DNA of 19,193 nucleotides from Oscillospiraceae bacterium. GTDB taxonomy: Bacteria > Bacillota > Clostridia > Oscillospirales > Ruminococcaceae. The notes under the pieces are model-generated. The model saw only the letters and a program-made list of their open reading frames with translations. It ran no database searches and was not told where the DNA came from. The position numbers and the translations under genes are program-made. Below are positions 1 to 8,412 of this stretch, in pieces. The number at the start of each line of letters is the position of its first letter. Positions within the stretch are counted from its first letter, which is position 1. Location of the stretch: positions 1-19,193 of the forward strand of contig WRIP01000010.1 in assembly GCA_009782665.1 (NCBI GenBank), read 5' to 3'.

Positions 1-1403
1 TTACTCTTGGCACCGGATGTATGGACGATATTCAACCAGTCACGGCTGGGTCCCTTATCTGCCGGACCGGTAAGAATCTCTATGAATTCACCCGTCTTCA
101 CTTTGTATGTGATGGGTACAATACGTCCTCCAACCTTAGCTCCCATCATTCGGTTACCCACCGCTGTATGTATAGCATATGCGAAGTCGATGACGCAGGA
201 CCCGGCTGGTAGATTGATGACATCCCCTTTGGGGGTGAAGACATATACCTCCTCCGGCAGTAGATCACTCTTGATGTTACTGAGTATATCGGTAGCATCC
301 TCGGCATCACGCTGAGCTTCAAGCAGCTGTCGAACCCATGCTAAACGTTTCTCTAAGCTATCATCTGTTTTAATACCCAGCTTGTATTTCCAATGAGCTG
401 CGATACCATACTCCGCTTCATAATGCATCTCGCGGGTACGTATCTGTACCTCAAATGCGACCCCTTTGGCATCCACTACCGTCGACTGTAATGACTTATA
501 TCCGTTGGGTTTGGGAGTAGAGATATAGTCTTTGAAGCGATTGGGAATCGAACGATACATATCGTGTACGATGCCGAGTGCGTTGTAACAATCGTTACTG
601 TTTTCTAAGATGATGCGCAGAGCATAGATATCATAGATCTCTTCCAGACTGCGGTTTTGAATATATAGTTTACGATAGATTCCGTAACGACTCTTGATTC
701 GGTACTCGATGAGTGGGTTAATTAGTCCAATCTCATTCAACCGTACCAGTATACATTCAGTTATCCCCTCGATGAAATCTTCCGAGTTGTGTTTCTCGTT
801 GAGTATCTTTTCAATTTCGCTATAACCGAAGGGATCGAGGTATTTGAGCGACAGGTCTTCGAGTTCTTCTTTGATGTTGTTCATCCCCAGTCGATGGGCG
901 ATGGGGGCAAACACCTCCATCGTCTCGAGTGATTTATCCCGCTGTGTCTGTTCATCCCAACCAGATGCGGTTCGCATATTATGCAACCGGTCGCAGAGTT
1001 TAATCAGCATTACCCGTATATCTTCGCTCATGGCTAGTAGTAGTTTTCTAATATTCTCTGCCTGCTCTTCCTCCTGTGAGGAGTAGGGCACCCTACCGAG
1101 TTTAGTGGCTCCGTCTACTAGATTGGTTATCTCTTTACCGAAGTTTTTCTCAATATCTCCGAGAGTAATGTCGGTATCCTCTACCACGTCATGCAGTAGC
1201 GCAGCGGCGATAGTCTCTGAGTCTAATCCCATCTCCAGCAGTATCATTGCCACACTGGTCGGATGCTCAATGAAGGATTCACCGGTATATCTCACCTGAT
1301 CATTATGGCATTCCTCCGCAAAACGATATGCCCTTTCGATCATATCGATATCGAAGGTTCGATTGAGTGACGATATTTGGTTTTTGATTGATTCAAATCC
1401 CAT
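1..1403 (-). CDS. rel: Bifunctional (p)ppGpp synthetase/hydrolase Rel, N-terminal part (cut by window edge)
   Basis: Makes and degrades the stringent-response alarmone (p)ppGpp in the cytoplasm. The ATG at 1401-1403 opens a frame that I read without a stop to the left edge (about 467 residues of a family usually near 730), so the C-terminal regulatory half (ACT and related domains) lies outside. Seen in order: an HD hydrolase domain with EHP, LLHDVVEDT and CDRLHNMRT; a synthetase domain with DIYALRII, RFKDYI and KPNGYKSLQSTV; EVQIRTREMHYEAEYGIAAHW; then a TGS domain beginning VYVFTPKGDVINLPAG. The RFKD form (RxKD) is the signature of bifunctional Rel rather than monofunctional RelA (EXDD), and all hydrolase motifs look intact, so both activities are expected. 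It follows recJ by 34 bases and probably shares its transcript. The apt gene that often lies between recJ and rel in Firmicutes is absent. Confidence 0.96.
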   Translation of the reverse strand, partial: MGFESIKNQISSLNRTFDIDMIERAYRFAEECHNDQVRYTGESFIEHPTSVAMILLEMGLDSETIAAALLHDVVEDTDITLGDIEKNFGKEITNLVDGATKLGRVPYSSQEEEQAENIRKLLLAMSEDIRVMLIKLCDRLHNMRTASGWDEQTQRDKSLETMEVFAPIAHRLGMNNIKEELEDLSLKYLDPFGYSEIEKILNEKHNSEDFIEGITECILVRLNEIGLINPLIEYRIKSRYGIYRKLYIQNRSLEEIYDIYALRIILENSNDCYNALGIVHDMYRSIPNRFKDYISTPKPNGYKSLQSTVVDAKGVAFEVQIRTREMHYEAEYGIAAHWKYKLGIKTDDSLEKRLAWVRQLLEAQRDAEDATDILSNIKSDLLPEEVYVFTPKGDVINLPAGSCVIDFAYAIHTAVGNRMMGAKVGGRIVPITYKVKTGEFIEILTGPADKGPSRDWLNIVHTSGAKS

Positions 1404-1437
1404 GTTTAATCTCTTTTGTTAACTTATATATCGATGG

Positions 1438-3477
1438 CTATGTCCCTAGTAAACCAAAGGTTCGTGAGCTGTTTAACTCCTTCTTTATGCTATCGGGTTT
1501 GATAGTAAGTTTTCTCAGATTGTCGGTTTTGGTAGCTGTCAGCAGCTCTAGTTCCTTGAGTACCAGTACCGCGGCAACTGCCTTGCCGGGCAACATATCC
1601 TTAAACCTGAGCACAATACTTTCAACACGATCGTTTAATGGGGTTTGTTGTATCGACCGGAACACGGTGGCTATGTCGTCTCGGGTGAGTGATAGTAACT
1701 CGCGTTTGCTATCTGTTAGTGTTCTGCCATAACACAGATTGTCGAAATCCATCACCGACTCATAATCATTATCATGATTTGAGTCTGCCGAGGCAGGCAG
1801 TATATCTCTCAGTCGTACCGAGACATAATCATTTCCATTGGATGCGGTATAGATAGATAGGGTGTATGCGATATCTACCTTTTCGCCTATCTTAAACTCG
1901 AACTGCTCCGGGGTGGTGCCGAACAGTGCGGCTCTGAGTAGTTTCGAGTTCTGTTCGAAGGTTATACGGGAGTGGTTCTGTGAAAGTGGTGATAGTTCCT
2001 TTACGGTGACCGACCTCGAAGAGAATATTGGCTCTTCGTTGGCAGATCCGAACGGTGCTAGCTTATATAGCTCAGCTACATTATCTTCATTTATCTCGTC
2101 AAACTCGATGTTCTCACATATATCTATACTCTTAATGAGTCGCAGTTTATCGATGGTTCTGCAGTACTGCTGCAGCCTAAAAGTAAATTCCTCGATTCTG
2201 TTGGGGTCTAGAGTGAAGCCGGCAGCCATATCATGACCACCAAAGGTAAGTAAACAATCAGCAGCGGAATTGATAGCATCATAGAGTGAGAATCCTTCTA
2301 CGCTCCGTGCTGAACCTTTAGCCAACTGCGGCTCTATCGATATGACCATAGTAGGTTTAGCGTATCGATCGATGAGCTTGGAGCAGACTATTCCGGAAAC
2401 ACCGGAACTGAAGGAATCACCTGCGATGACTAGTATAGGTTGGTAGTTAAAGTCGAGATCTCTGTCTATTTGCTTACATATATTCTCAAGCATCTCGGCT
2501 TCCACCTTCTGACGGGTGGTGTTGAGCTCACAGAGTTTGACAGCTAATTCATTGGCTACCTCTTGGTCCTCTGCCAGCACCATTTCGACCGCAAGCGAAG
2601 CGGATGCCATCCTGCCAGCGGCATTGAGCCGCGGGATGAGAGTGTAGGTAATATCCTGCAGGGTGAGTGTATCCAGGTTGAGATTGGTGGCTTCAATTAA
2701 TGCTCTTAGACCTATATTGGCAGTTGTTTTGACCGATTGCAGTCCATATGCGACTATATATCGGTTTTGTTGCTGTAACGGTACCACGTCGGCGACGGTT
2801 CCGATAGCGGCAAGATCACCAAACACTTCCATCATCTCTTCGACCGGGCAGCCTTCGACTGCCGATATGAGATTGAGTGCTACTCCAACCCCGGCATATT
2901 TCTTGAAACTGCTATTGTCATCCTTTCGCAGTGGATTCACTACCGCTATGGCATTCGGTAGTGTTTCAGGTACTATATGATGATCGCAGATGATAGTATC
3001 GATTCCTCTTTCAGATGCGTATTCGACCGCTTCAAAGGAAGATACTCCATTATCCACCGTTATGATAAGTGTTGCACCCAGCTCCTCAATATCGTCAACA
3101 GAAGATACCGCAAGGCCATATCCTCCCGCATCACGATCGGGTACCAACACCCTGACATCAGCAGAGATACTCTCGAGATAGAGATAGACCATCACTGCCG
3201 ACATGATACCGTCGACGTCATAGTCTCCGAAAACCGCTATGGTTTCCTGCTGTTCTACCGCTAGGAGGATACGTTCTACGGCGATATCCATATCCTTAAT
3301 TAAAAACGGATCCTCAAAGGTTACGGTATTATTGATGAACGCTTCTGCTAGTTTAGGATCGGTAATCCCCTTTGCTACCATCACAGAGGTGACCAGTGTT
3401 GGCAGTGACAGTTGACGCGAGAGTCGCTCGGTAGTTTCATGATCGGAGGGGGTGTATGTCCAGTGTTTGAGAGCCAT
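1438..3477 (-). CDS. recJ: Single-stranded-DNA-specific exonuclease RecJ
   Basis: A 5'-to-3' single-strand DNA exonuclease acting in recombinational and mismatch repair. The 679-residue protein has the DHH phosphoesterase core: DYDVDG at 85-90, VDNG at 141-144, DHH at 165-167, and GDLAAIGTVADVVPL near 220-234, giving the metal-binding aspartates and histidines of the family. RLNAAGRM and later GKGSARSVEGFSLYDA and FGGHDMAAGFTL mark the DHHA1 domain (about 330-430). An OB-fold DNA-binding region and a C-terminal extension follow. The usual W(H/N)xGVIGIVASRL segment reads SFSSGVSGIVCSKL, a modest divergence. The ATG start is supported by GAGG seven bases upstream. The gene lies 46 bases after cdaR and 34 bases before rel, consistent with one transcript. 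Confidence 0.95.
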   Translation of the reverse strand: MALKHWTYTPSDHETTERLSRQLSLPTLVTSVMVAKGITDPKLAEAFINNTVTFEDPFLIKDMDIAVERILLAVEQQETIAVFGDYDVDGIMSAVMVYLYLESISADVRVLVPDRDAGGYGLAVSSVDDIEELGATLIITVDNGVSSFEAVEYASERGIDTIICDHHIVPETLPNAIAVVNPLRKDDNSSFKKYAGVGVALNLISAVEGCPVEEMMEVFGDLAAIGTVADVVPLQQQNRYIVAYGLQSVKTTANIGLRALIEATNLNLDTLTLQDITYTLIPRLNAAGRMASASLAVEMVLAEDQEVANELAVKLCELNTTRQKVEAEMLENICKQIDRDLDFNYQPILVIAGDSFSSGVSGIVCSKLIDRYAKPTMVISIEPQLAKGSARSVEGFSLYDAINSAADCLLTFGGHDMAAGFTLDPNRIEEFTFRLQQYCRTIDKLRLIKSIDICENIEFDEINEDNVAELYKLAPFGSANEEPIFSSRSVTVKELSPLSQNHSRITFEQNSKLLRAALFGTTPEQFEFKIGEKVDIAYTLSIYTASNGNDYVSVRLRDILPASADSNHDNDYESVMDFDNLCYGRTLTDSKRELLSLTRDDIATVFRSIQQTPLNDRVESIVLRFKDMLPGKAVAAVLVLKELELLTATKTDNLRKLTIKPDSIKKELNSSRTFGLLGT

Positions 3478-3523
3478 ATGTCAACCTCGAAAGCGTTAGT
3501 TTTGATATACCTAGCAGGAGCTA

Positions 3524-4786
3524 TTAGTTGGGTGTTATGAGTACTACTACATTATATATCCCCGCAACCCAGAGGGTACTGCTACCGGCTACTCGGAATC
3601 GAGCAGTAATATCCCGCTCCCCTCTTTCGATGGTCGGGATAAGCGACAGATCTACCACCGCTACCACCGAGCTGTCCATTAATAGTTCCAGCTCTTCGGT
3701 CGGACCCAACACCGTGACGTTGTTGATAAACTCGGTCAGTATCTCTATATCATAGTTGGTCGGAGCGTTATCCACCCGGAATTCGGTCACCCTGACCTTT
3801 CGGCTATCGAGATTCTCTTTAGGGAATGTGACCACCACCGTATCTATTCCCTCAAGATTCTTGATGTTAGAGGGTAGTATCACCTCAAACTTATACTCCT
3901 CACCGATCTCAAACCGCGCTAAGTCTACCTCACCGACTATTTTGGTATCCAATGTTTCAATAACTGCCGGATCAGCTGCGACCGCTATCTCGGTATGTGA
4001 CAGGACATAGTTCAAGGTGGAGATATCAAAGCCTTTGGGGACGTTCACAAAATCTAATGCCAACGGCAGTATTCCCCGCTGTAGAACCGGGATAGTAATG
4101 GTGGCTTCCTGGTCGGATAAACTCAGGTTTTCGGCAGATATTTCTCTGCCGGCAGCATCGTAGAGTTTAATATCAACTATAACCTCTAGCGATTGATTAA
4201 GTACCTCGTCCTGTCCATTATATTCTGCAGATACTGTAGCAATTCGATTAATATCTGCTTCGGGTCCGGAGATGACGATTTCAAGCGGAGTGACCCCCGA
4301 GTTACCGAACATCAAACCATCATCAGCCGATACACCGCTGACGGTGGTATCCACAGTAAAACGTTTCTGGGCTTCGGCATCGAAGGTCAGCACAATAGTA
4401 TCCTTTATGGGTTGAATATTGAATGATTGGGTCGTATTGTTGCGGCTGGCAGCTAGTGCTAACGTAAAGGTTCCGGGAAACTCAACGCTAGAGAACACAG
4501 GTGTGACCCGAATGTTGTCGGCAGTCAGTCCGTTCACTGTTGTGCGTGCACCGGTGACTACTACATCCACCGTCTGGGAGGTCTCGCTGACAATATGAAG
4601 ACCGAACGTTTTGTATGCGGCATCGCGTTCGTTGGTTCTAACGGGTACATTGCGTATCACCTTGGTGGTTTCCGGGCTGATGAGATAGGCGACCATAATC
4701 CAGGCGCTCAACGCCAGGACAAAGGAAATTATGAGCAGTACGAATTTCTTCTCAAACAGAGATCGTAATGTCACCTTACTTTTCAT
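3524..4786 (-). CDS. cdaR: CdaR/YbbR-repeat membrane-anchored regulator of diadenylate cyclase
   Basis: Extracytoplasmic partner that tunes the c-di-AMP synthase CdaA. One hydrophobic segment at residues 14-36 (KFVLLIISFVLALSAWIMV) anchors the protein. The remaining roughly 380 residues are beta-rich and lack further membrane spans. I count four YbbR-type repeats, beginning near VPVRTNERDA, FTVDTTVSGV, LALDFVNVPKGF and VTEFRVDNAP, each with the alternating V/I pattern and a VxGP or similar turn (ISGPEADI, VLGPTEEL). The start codon overlaps the cdaA stop in an ATGA (4783-4786), so translation of the pair is probably coupled. In many Firmicutes glmM follows cdaR; here recJ follows. The 420-residue length and four repeats fit the family. 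Confidence 0.93.
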   Translation of the reverse strand: MKSKVTLRSLFEKKFVLLIISFVLALSAWIMVAYLISPETTKVIRNVPVRTNERDAAYKTFGLHIVSETSQTVDVVVTGARTTVNGLTADNIRVTPVFSSVEFPGTFTLALAASRNNTTQSFNIQPIKDTIVLTFDAEAQKRFTVDTTVSGVSADDGLMFGNSGVTPLEIVISGPEADINRIATVSAEYNGQDEVLNQSLEVIVDIKLYDAAGREISAENLSLSDQEATITIPVLQRGILPLALDFVNVPKGFDISTLNYVLSHTEIAVAADPAVIETLDTKIVGEVDLARFEIGEEYKFEVILPSNIKNLEGIDTVVVTFPKENLDSRKVRVTEFRVDNAPTNYDIEILTEFINNVTVLGPTEELELLMDSSVVAVVDLSLIPTIERGERDITARFRVAGSSTLWVAGIYNVVVLITPN

Positions 4787-5631
4787 CGTTTAAAGAACCT
4801 CCGGATACTCTTGACACTCTCATTATCATTGGGACCGACCATCAGTTCATTGCTGAGAATACTGAACAGATTGTTGCCATCCAGCTTTCTGATGAGTATA
4901 CCATTGTGTGCCATCGATACAATACCTGTCTCCTCCGACACTACAATGACCAATGCGTCGGATACCTCGCTCATACCGAGCGCGGCACGATGACGGGTCC
5001 CAAGACTGCGACTTATCTCTATGTTGGCAGTAAGCGGCAGTAGACATCCCGCGGCAATTATCCTGCCGTTATCTATGATTATGGCACCATCATGAAGCGG
5101 TGTCCCGGCATAGAAAATAGTATCGATGAGATCCGAGGTGACTGCCGAGTTAATGACCGCTCCGGTACCGACTATTTCATTCAATCCTGTCTCTCTGGCG
5201 ATGACGATAAGTGCTCCAGTTTTAGTCTCTGCCATACGATGGACCGAGTCACAGATAGCGACTATGACACCGTGCCACATGGAAATTCTCTCGGAATCGG
5301 TGCGTTTGGGGAAAAACCCTCCTCGTCCCATCTGTTCGAGTGCTCTTCGCAGTTCGGGTTGGAACACCACTATGATGGCGAGTAACCCTATCTGAAGCAG
5401 ATTCTGGAAGATATATGACACTGTCTTGAGTTTCAATACGCCAGCGATGAGATAGACCACTACCACCAGTGCGATACCCTTGATTAGCTGTACCGCTCGG
5501 GTACGTTGTATTAGGCGTATGAACTGATAGATGAGTACCGTTACTAGTAGTATATCTAAGACATCCAACCACCACTGTGATGTCGAAAAGAATAATGATA
5601 TTGTATTAGCAACACTACCGACAAACGACAC
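4783..5631 (-). CDS. cdaA: Diadenylate cyclase CdaA (c-di-AMP synthase)
   Basis: Condenses two ATP into the second messenger c-di-AMP, which controls potassium and osmolyte transport and cell-wall balance. The 282-residue protein has three N-terminal membrane segments (about 22-42, 52-66, 74-92) followed by a cytoplasmic DAC (DisA_N) domain. The catalytic DGA motif lies at 181-183 in TPLHDGAIII and the RHR motif at 213-215 in GTRHRAALGMSE; both are intact, so the enzyme should be active. Translation most likely starts at a GTG (5629-5631) preceded by AAGGAG 11 bases upstream; the next downstream initiation codons would remove part of the membrane region. It is the first gene of the cdaA-cdaR-recJ-rel run, with an extended -10 promoter about 45 bases upstream. 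Confidence 0.96.
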   Translation of the reverse strand: MSFVGSVANTISLFFSTSQWWLDVLDILLVTVLIYQFIRLIQRTRAVQLIKGIALVVVVYLIAGVLKLKTVSYIFQNLLQIGLLAIIVVFQPELRRALEQMGRGGFFPKRTDSERISMWHGVIVAICDSVHRMAETKTGALIVIARETGLNEIVGTGAVINSAVTSDLIDTIFYAGTPLHDGAIIIDNGRIIAAGCLLPLTANIEISRSLGTRHRAALGMSEVSDALVIVVSEETGIVSMAHNGILIRKLDGNNLFSILSNELMVGPNDNESVKSIRRFFKR

Positions 5632-5674
5632 GTCTTAATTCTCTCCTTCAAATATCTGTCAAATGATAGTTCCT

Positions 5675-5683
5675 ATTCTACCA
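5675..5683 (-). promoter_or_regulatory. Extended -10 promoter for cdaA operon
   Basis: On the minus strand TGG directly precedes TAGAAT (-10 at 5675-5680, TG at 5682-5683), an extended -10 element for the housekeeping sigma factor. No good -35 lies at the usual distance, which fits extended -10 promoters. It would give a leader of roughly 35 bases before the cdaA GTG. It lies in the 165-base divergent gap between cdaA and the unknown gene at 5797. Confidence 0.5.
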
Positions 5684-5729
5684 TATGACCTGTGAAATAT
5701 CTATTTTCAAACATATATATGCCAACATC

Positions 5730-5758
5730 TTGACAAACATCCAGTAGGCGAATATGTT
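5730..5758 (+). promoter_or_regulatory. Promoter of the unknown Cys-rich gene
   Basis: A perfect -35 box TTGACA (5730-5735), a 17-base spacer and TATGTT (5753-5758). This is a strong sigma-A-type promoter pointing at the gene at 5797, giving a leader of about 30 bases. Confidence 0.7.
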
Positions 5759-5796
5759 TAGTTCATATCGATAACATATGAAGGGTTGGGCAGGAG

Positions 5797-6303
5797 ATGA
5801 AAAAATGGGAAGCAGATGTAGAGGAATTTCTAACGTTGGTAACCGACGACCAAAGAGAGATATTTGCTCATATTATTGACTACCTGAAAGAACTAAACTA
5901 TGTCGCTCAGAAGAAGCGAACTCAGGGATTCATACTCTCCTTCAATAACCCGATACACAATCGGGTCATAGCACGGTTTGGTCTGCGAAAAAATAGCGAT
6001 ACCGGTTTCTTCGGATTGCGATACTCTTCAACCACCGACTACTCTCTGAAATTCGCTGACGTCATACGCGAACGGGTACTATCCGGTAACAAACCTGCAA
6101 GATGCGGCGAATGCCGCTACTGCAAGGGTGAAAAATTCACCTACACATATACCTCTGAAGACGGCAGAACCGCTGTTGCCTGTGGTGCATATGTGCTTGA
6201 GATCCCGAACATCACCCTCGATGACCTGCCCGAGGTCAAATGCCTCATATCCCAGCAACATGAATATTTCATGACCTATGCCATATATGAGCCGAAAGGC
6301 TAG
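5797..6303 (+). CDS. Uncharacterised protein with a CxxCxxC cluster
   Basis: I do not recognise a named family. The 168-residue protein is soluble with no signal peptide or membrane span. Residues 1-36 look helical (EEFLTLVTDDQREIFAHIID), 44-75 look like beta strands rich in basic residues (FILSFNNP, IARFGLRK, FFGLRY), and 103-131 hold three closely spaced cysteines, CGECRYC (C103, C106, C109), with C129 in VACGAYVLEI, spacing that would suit a zinc site. A further cysteine is C149. From memory it loosely resembles widespread uncharacterised clostridial proteins with a late Cys-rich segment, but this is weak. The start is supported by AGGAG eight bases before the ATG and by a strong promoter. 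It is a single gene, divergent from cdaA and convergent with ispDF, with a 12-base gap and no clear terminator. Confidence 0.85.
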   Translation: MKKWEADVEEFLTLVTDDQREIFAHIIDYLKELNYVAQKKRTQGFILSFNNPIHNRVIARFGLRKNSDTGFFGLRYSSTTDYSLKFADVIRERVLSGNKPARCGECRYCKGEKFTYTYTSEDGRTAVACGAYVLEIPNITLDDLPEVKCLISQQHEYFMTYAIYEPKG

Positions 6304-6315
6304 TGTAGGGTAAGG

Positions 6316-7470
6316 TTACCGACGTTTTGTCAGCCTAGCTACCATAGCCACAGCATGTGAAGCGATTCCTTCGCTAGTTCCGGTGTATCCCATCCCCTCT
6401 TCGGTGGTCGCCTTCACACTGACCTGTTCGACTTCGATACCCACCGCATCGGCGATGTTAACTCTCATCATATCAATGTACTTCGAAAGCTTCGGCTTTT
6501 CGCAGATAATGGTGCAATCGATATTCTTGACCAAATATCCGTTTTCGGTTAGTAGCTGAACTGTCTGTTGCAACAGATAGATGCTGCTTATGCCTGCATA
6601 CTGCATGTCGCTGTCGGGAAAACGTCTTCCGATATCGCCGAGAGCTGCAGCTCCTAACAGTGAGTCGATTATGGCATGTACCGCTACATCTGCATCCGAA
6701 TGACCTAGCAATGTTTTTTCATATGGTATCTCTACTCCACCTAATATCAATGAATCACCAGATACTAGACGGTGAGCATCATATCCGTGACCTACCCGCA
6801 GATTTTCATTCATATATATATGTATATCCTTCTTTGTGGTTATCTTAATATTGTCGTCCTCTCCCTCGATTATCTTTACCCGATGTCCTAATGCCTCAAT
6901 CAGTTCACAATCGTCATATGCACCGGTACCCTTGTAGGCATCGATAGCAGTTTTTAACAGTTTAGCCTCGAAGACCTGCGGTGTACCCACTGCCCTCAAC
7001 ATAGCACGATCGGGTGTGAGTGTTACAAATCCTTCGCTATCGACTATCTTAATGGTATCGTGCACCGCAACCCCTCCGACCGCAGCTCGATATTGGACGG
7101 CTGCTTGGATGGTTCGCGAGATGAGATTGTCTGTGGTAAACGGCCGGGCTGCATCCTGTATCAGTATGTATTCTACGGTTTCGGATAATCTGGTGATCCC
7201 GTTCTTAACCGATTGATGCCGGGTTTTGCCCCCTTCGGTTACGGTTATGGGTTTTAGCTTACGCAACTCATTCAGATTTAACTGATCATCGACCGTCGCT
7301 ATCCGGTCGGAGGACACAACCAATATGATTTCAGATATCTCTATATGTTCGGCGAAAATAGCGAGCACATGTTCCAGGACGGTTTTTCCATCATAACGGA
7401 TATCCAGTTTATCCGGTCCACCCATTCGTTCGGATCTTCCGGCTGCAACGATGACGGCAGCTACATTCAT
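6316..7470 (-). CDS. ispDF: Bifunctional IspD-IspF (MEP cytidylyltransferase / MECDP synthase)
   Basis: Catalyses the third and fifth steps of the MEP isoprenoid pathway: CTP-dependent formation of CDP-methylerythritol, then cyclisation to methylerythritol cyclodiphosphate. Residues 1 to about 222 are IspD, with the nucleotide-binding VAAGRSERMGGPDKL, TRHQSVKNG, IQDAARPF and VHDTIKIV. Residues from about 225 are IspF, with GHGYDAHRL, LLGHSDADV, LGDIGRRFPD and the C-terminal KATTEEGMGYTGTSEGIA. The metal ligands D231, H233 and H257 are present. The join is short (MNENLR), with no frameshift. Such fusions are known in alphaproteobacteria, Campylobacter and some other groups, while many bacteria keep separate genes. 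AAAGGAG lies eight bases before the ATG. It is a single gene with a near-consensus promoter, divergent from natAB. Confidence 0.96.
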   Translation of the reverse strand: MNVAAVIVAAGRSERMGGPDKLDIRYDGKTVLEHVLAIFAEHIEISEIILVVSSDRIATVDDQLNLNELRKLKPITVTEGGKTRHQSVKNGITRLSETVEYILIQDAARPFTTDNLISRTIQAAVQYRAAVGGVAVHDTIKIVDSEGFVTLTPDRAMLRAVGTPQVFEAKLLKTAIDAYKGTGAYDDCELIEALGHRVKIIEGEDDNIKITTKKDIHIYMNENLRVGHGYDAHRLVSGDSLILGGVEIPYEKTLLGHSDADVAVHAIIDSLLGAAALGDIGRRFPDSDMQYAGISSIYLLQQTVQLLTENGYLVKNIDCTIICEKPKLSKYIDMMRVNIADAVGIEVEQVSVKATTEEGMGYTGTSEGIASHAVAMVARLTKRR

Positions 7471-7532
7471 GATATATGCTCCTTTTTGGATATCGTCAGT
7501 AGGTTAGCTTTCTTTCTGATCTGTCTATCGAA

Positions 7533-7560
7533 ATTATACCAAAACCTGTGGAGTTGTCCA
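7533..7560 (-). promoter_or_regulatory. Promoter of ispDF
   Basis: On the minus strand TGGACA (7555-7560), a 16-base spacer and a perfect TATAAT (7533-7538). Its -35 box occupies nearly the same bases as the candidate -35 of the divergent natAB promoter. The leader would be about 55 bases. Confidence 0.7.
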
Positions 7561-7581
7561 TCAACGGTGATAATATATGTT
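7554..7581 (+). promoter_or_regulatory. Candidate promoter of natAB
   Basis: TTGTCC (7554-7559), a 16-base spacer and TATGTT (7576-7581) on the plus strand. The boxes match the consensus at four of six positions each. The -35 overlaps that of the ispDF promoter on the other strand. Confidence 0.45.
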
Positions 7582-7632
7582 AAGGATCGGTCCGGAATTA
7601 TCTAGATATATATGTACCCAGAGGAGAGATTA

Positions 7633-8412
7633 ATGAACCATTCACTCATAAGTGTTGAAGGAATCAGCAAGACCTTCAAGCTTAGCAAAAAACAGCAAAA
7701 ACTGACCAAGGTCGACTCGAAGTATCTGAAGGCAGTTGACAATCTGAGCTTCAATGCGTATGAAGGGGAGATATTCGGGCTGTTGGGACCCAACGGTGCG
7801 GGTAAAACCACTGCGCTTCGGATACTCTCCACCCTCATTAAGCCGGATTCAGGCGATGCATTAGTGGATGGTTATAGTATTATCACTCAACCCGAAGAGG
7901 TACGTTCAAAGATTGGATTTCTGACCGGTGAGCTGAAGCTAGAGGATTTCTTCACCCCCAACTATCTGTTTGATTTCTTCAGTTCGGTCCATAACATTAG
8001 TTCATCGGTGAGGGAACAAAGAAAAGAAATATTGTTTTCACGTTTCGGTATAGATGGGTTCCGAGAGGTCAAGGTTGCCAATCTATCTTCAGGTATGAAG
8101 CAGAAGACTTCGCTAGCCGTTTCATTGGTTCATGATCCAAATATCATCATCTTCGACGAACCTACCAACGGTCTTGATGTGCTGACCGCAAAGGTGGTGA
8201 CAGATTTTCTACTGGAACTGAAGGAATCGGGAAAAACCATCATCATCTCGACCCATATCTTCAGCTTGGTGGAACGAATCTGTGACCGGGTTGGGATACT
8301 CATCGACGGTCAGATGGAGGTCTGTGACCGATTGGAAAGATTAACAGGGAAGCTGTCGCTCGAGGACCTATTCTTTCTACTGTATCAAGAGAGAAAAGGA
8401 GAGAATATATGA
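7633..8412 (+). CDS. natA: ABC transporter ATP-binding protein, NatA type
   Basis: Nucleotide-binding subunit that powers the exporter encoded with the next gene. It has Walker A GPNGAGKT (52-59), the ABC signature LSSGMKQK (151-158), Walker B IIIFDEP (171-177) and the switch histidine in ISTH (208). The segment GFLTGELKLEDFFTPNYLFD, at the usual Q-loop position, lacks the common glutamine and strongly recalls NatA-type Na+ exporters, as does the 259-residue length. I chose ATG 7633 over the in-frame ATG at 7612 because AGAGGAGAG sits six bases before 7633, while nothing suitable precedes 7612. The stop overlaps the permease start in an ATGA. The transported substrate is not shown by sequence; Na+ is the family assignment, while drug or peptide export cannot be excluded. 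Confidence 0.88.
   Translation: MNHSLISVEGISKTFKLSKKQQKLTKVDSKYLKAVDNLSFNAYEGEIFGLLGPNGAGKTTALRILSTLIKPDSGDALVDGYSIITQPEEVRSKIGFLTGELKLEDFFTPNYLFDFFSSVHNISSSVREQRKEILFSRFGIDGFREVKVANLSSGMKQKTSLAVSLVHDPNIIIFDEPTNGLDVLTAKVVTDFLLELKESGKTIIISTHIFSLVERICDRVGILIDGQMEVCDRLERLTGKLSLEDLFFLLYQERKGENI

Noticed and set aside
6309..6320. Short palindrome GGTAA-GG-TTACC between the unknown gene and ispDF, considered as a shared terminator
   Set aside because: The loop would be only two bases, no T-run follows on either strand, and it overlaps the end of ispDF. I see no supported terminator in this convergent gap.
7612..7614. Upstream in-frame ATG as the start of natA
   Set aside because: There is no ribosome binding site before it; the bases between it and 7633 include the AGAGGAGAG that serves the second ATG.
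7602..7838. Minus-strand open frame of 78 codons opposite the start of natA
   Set aside because: It overlaps strongly supported natA coding sequence including the Walker A region, and shows no family features or ribosome binding site.
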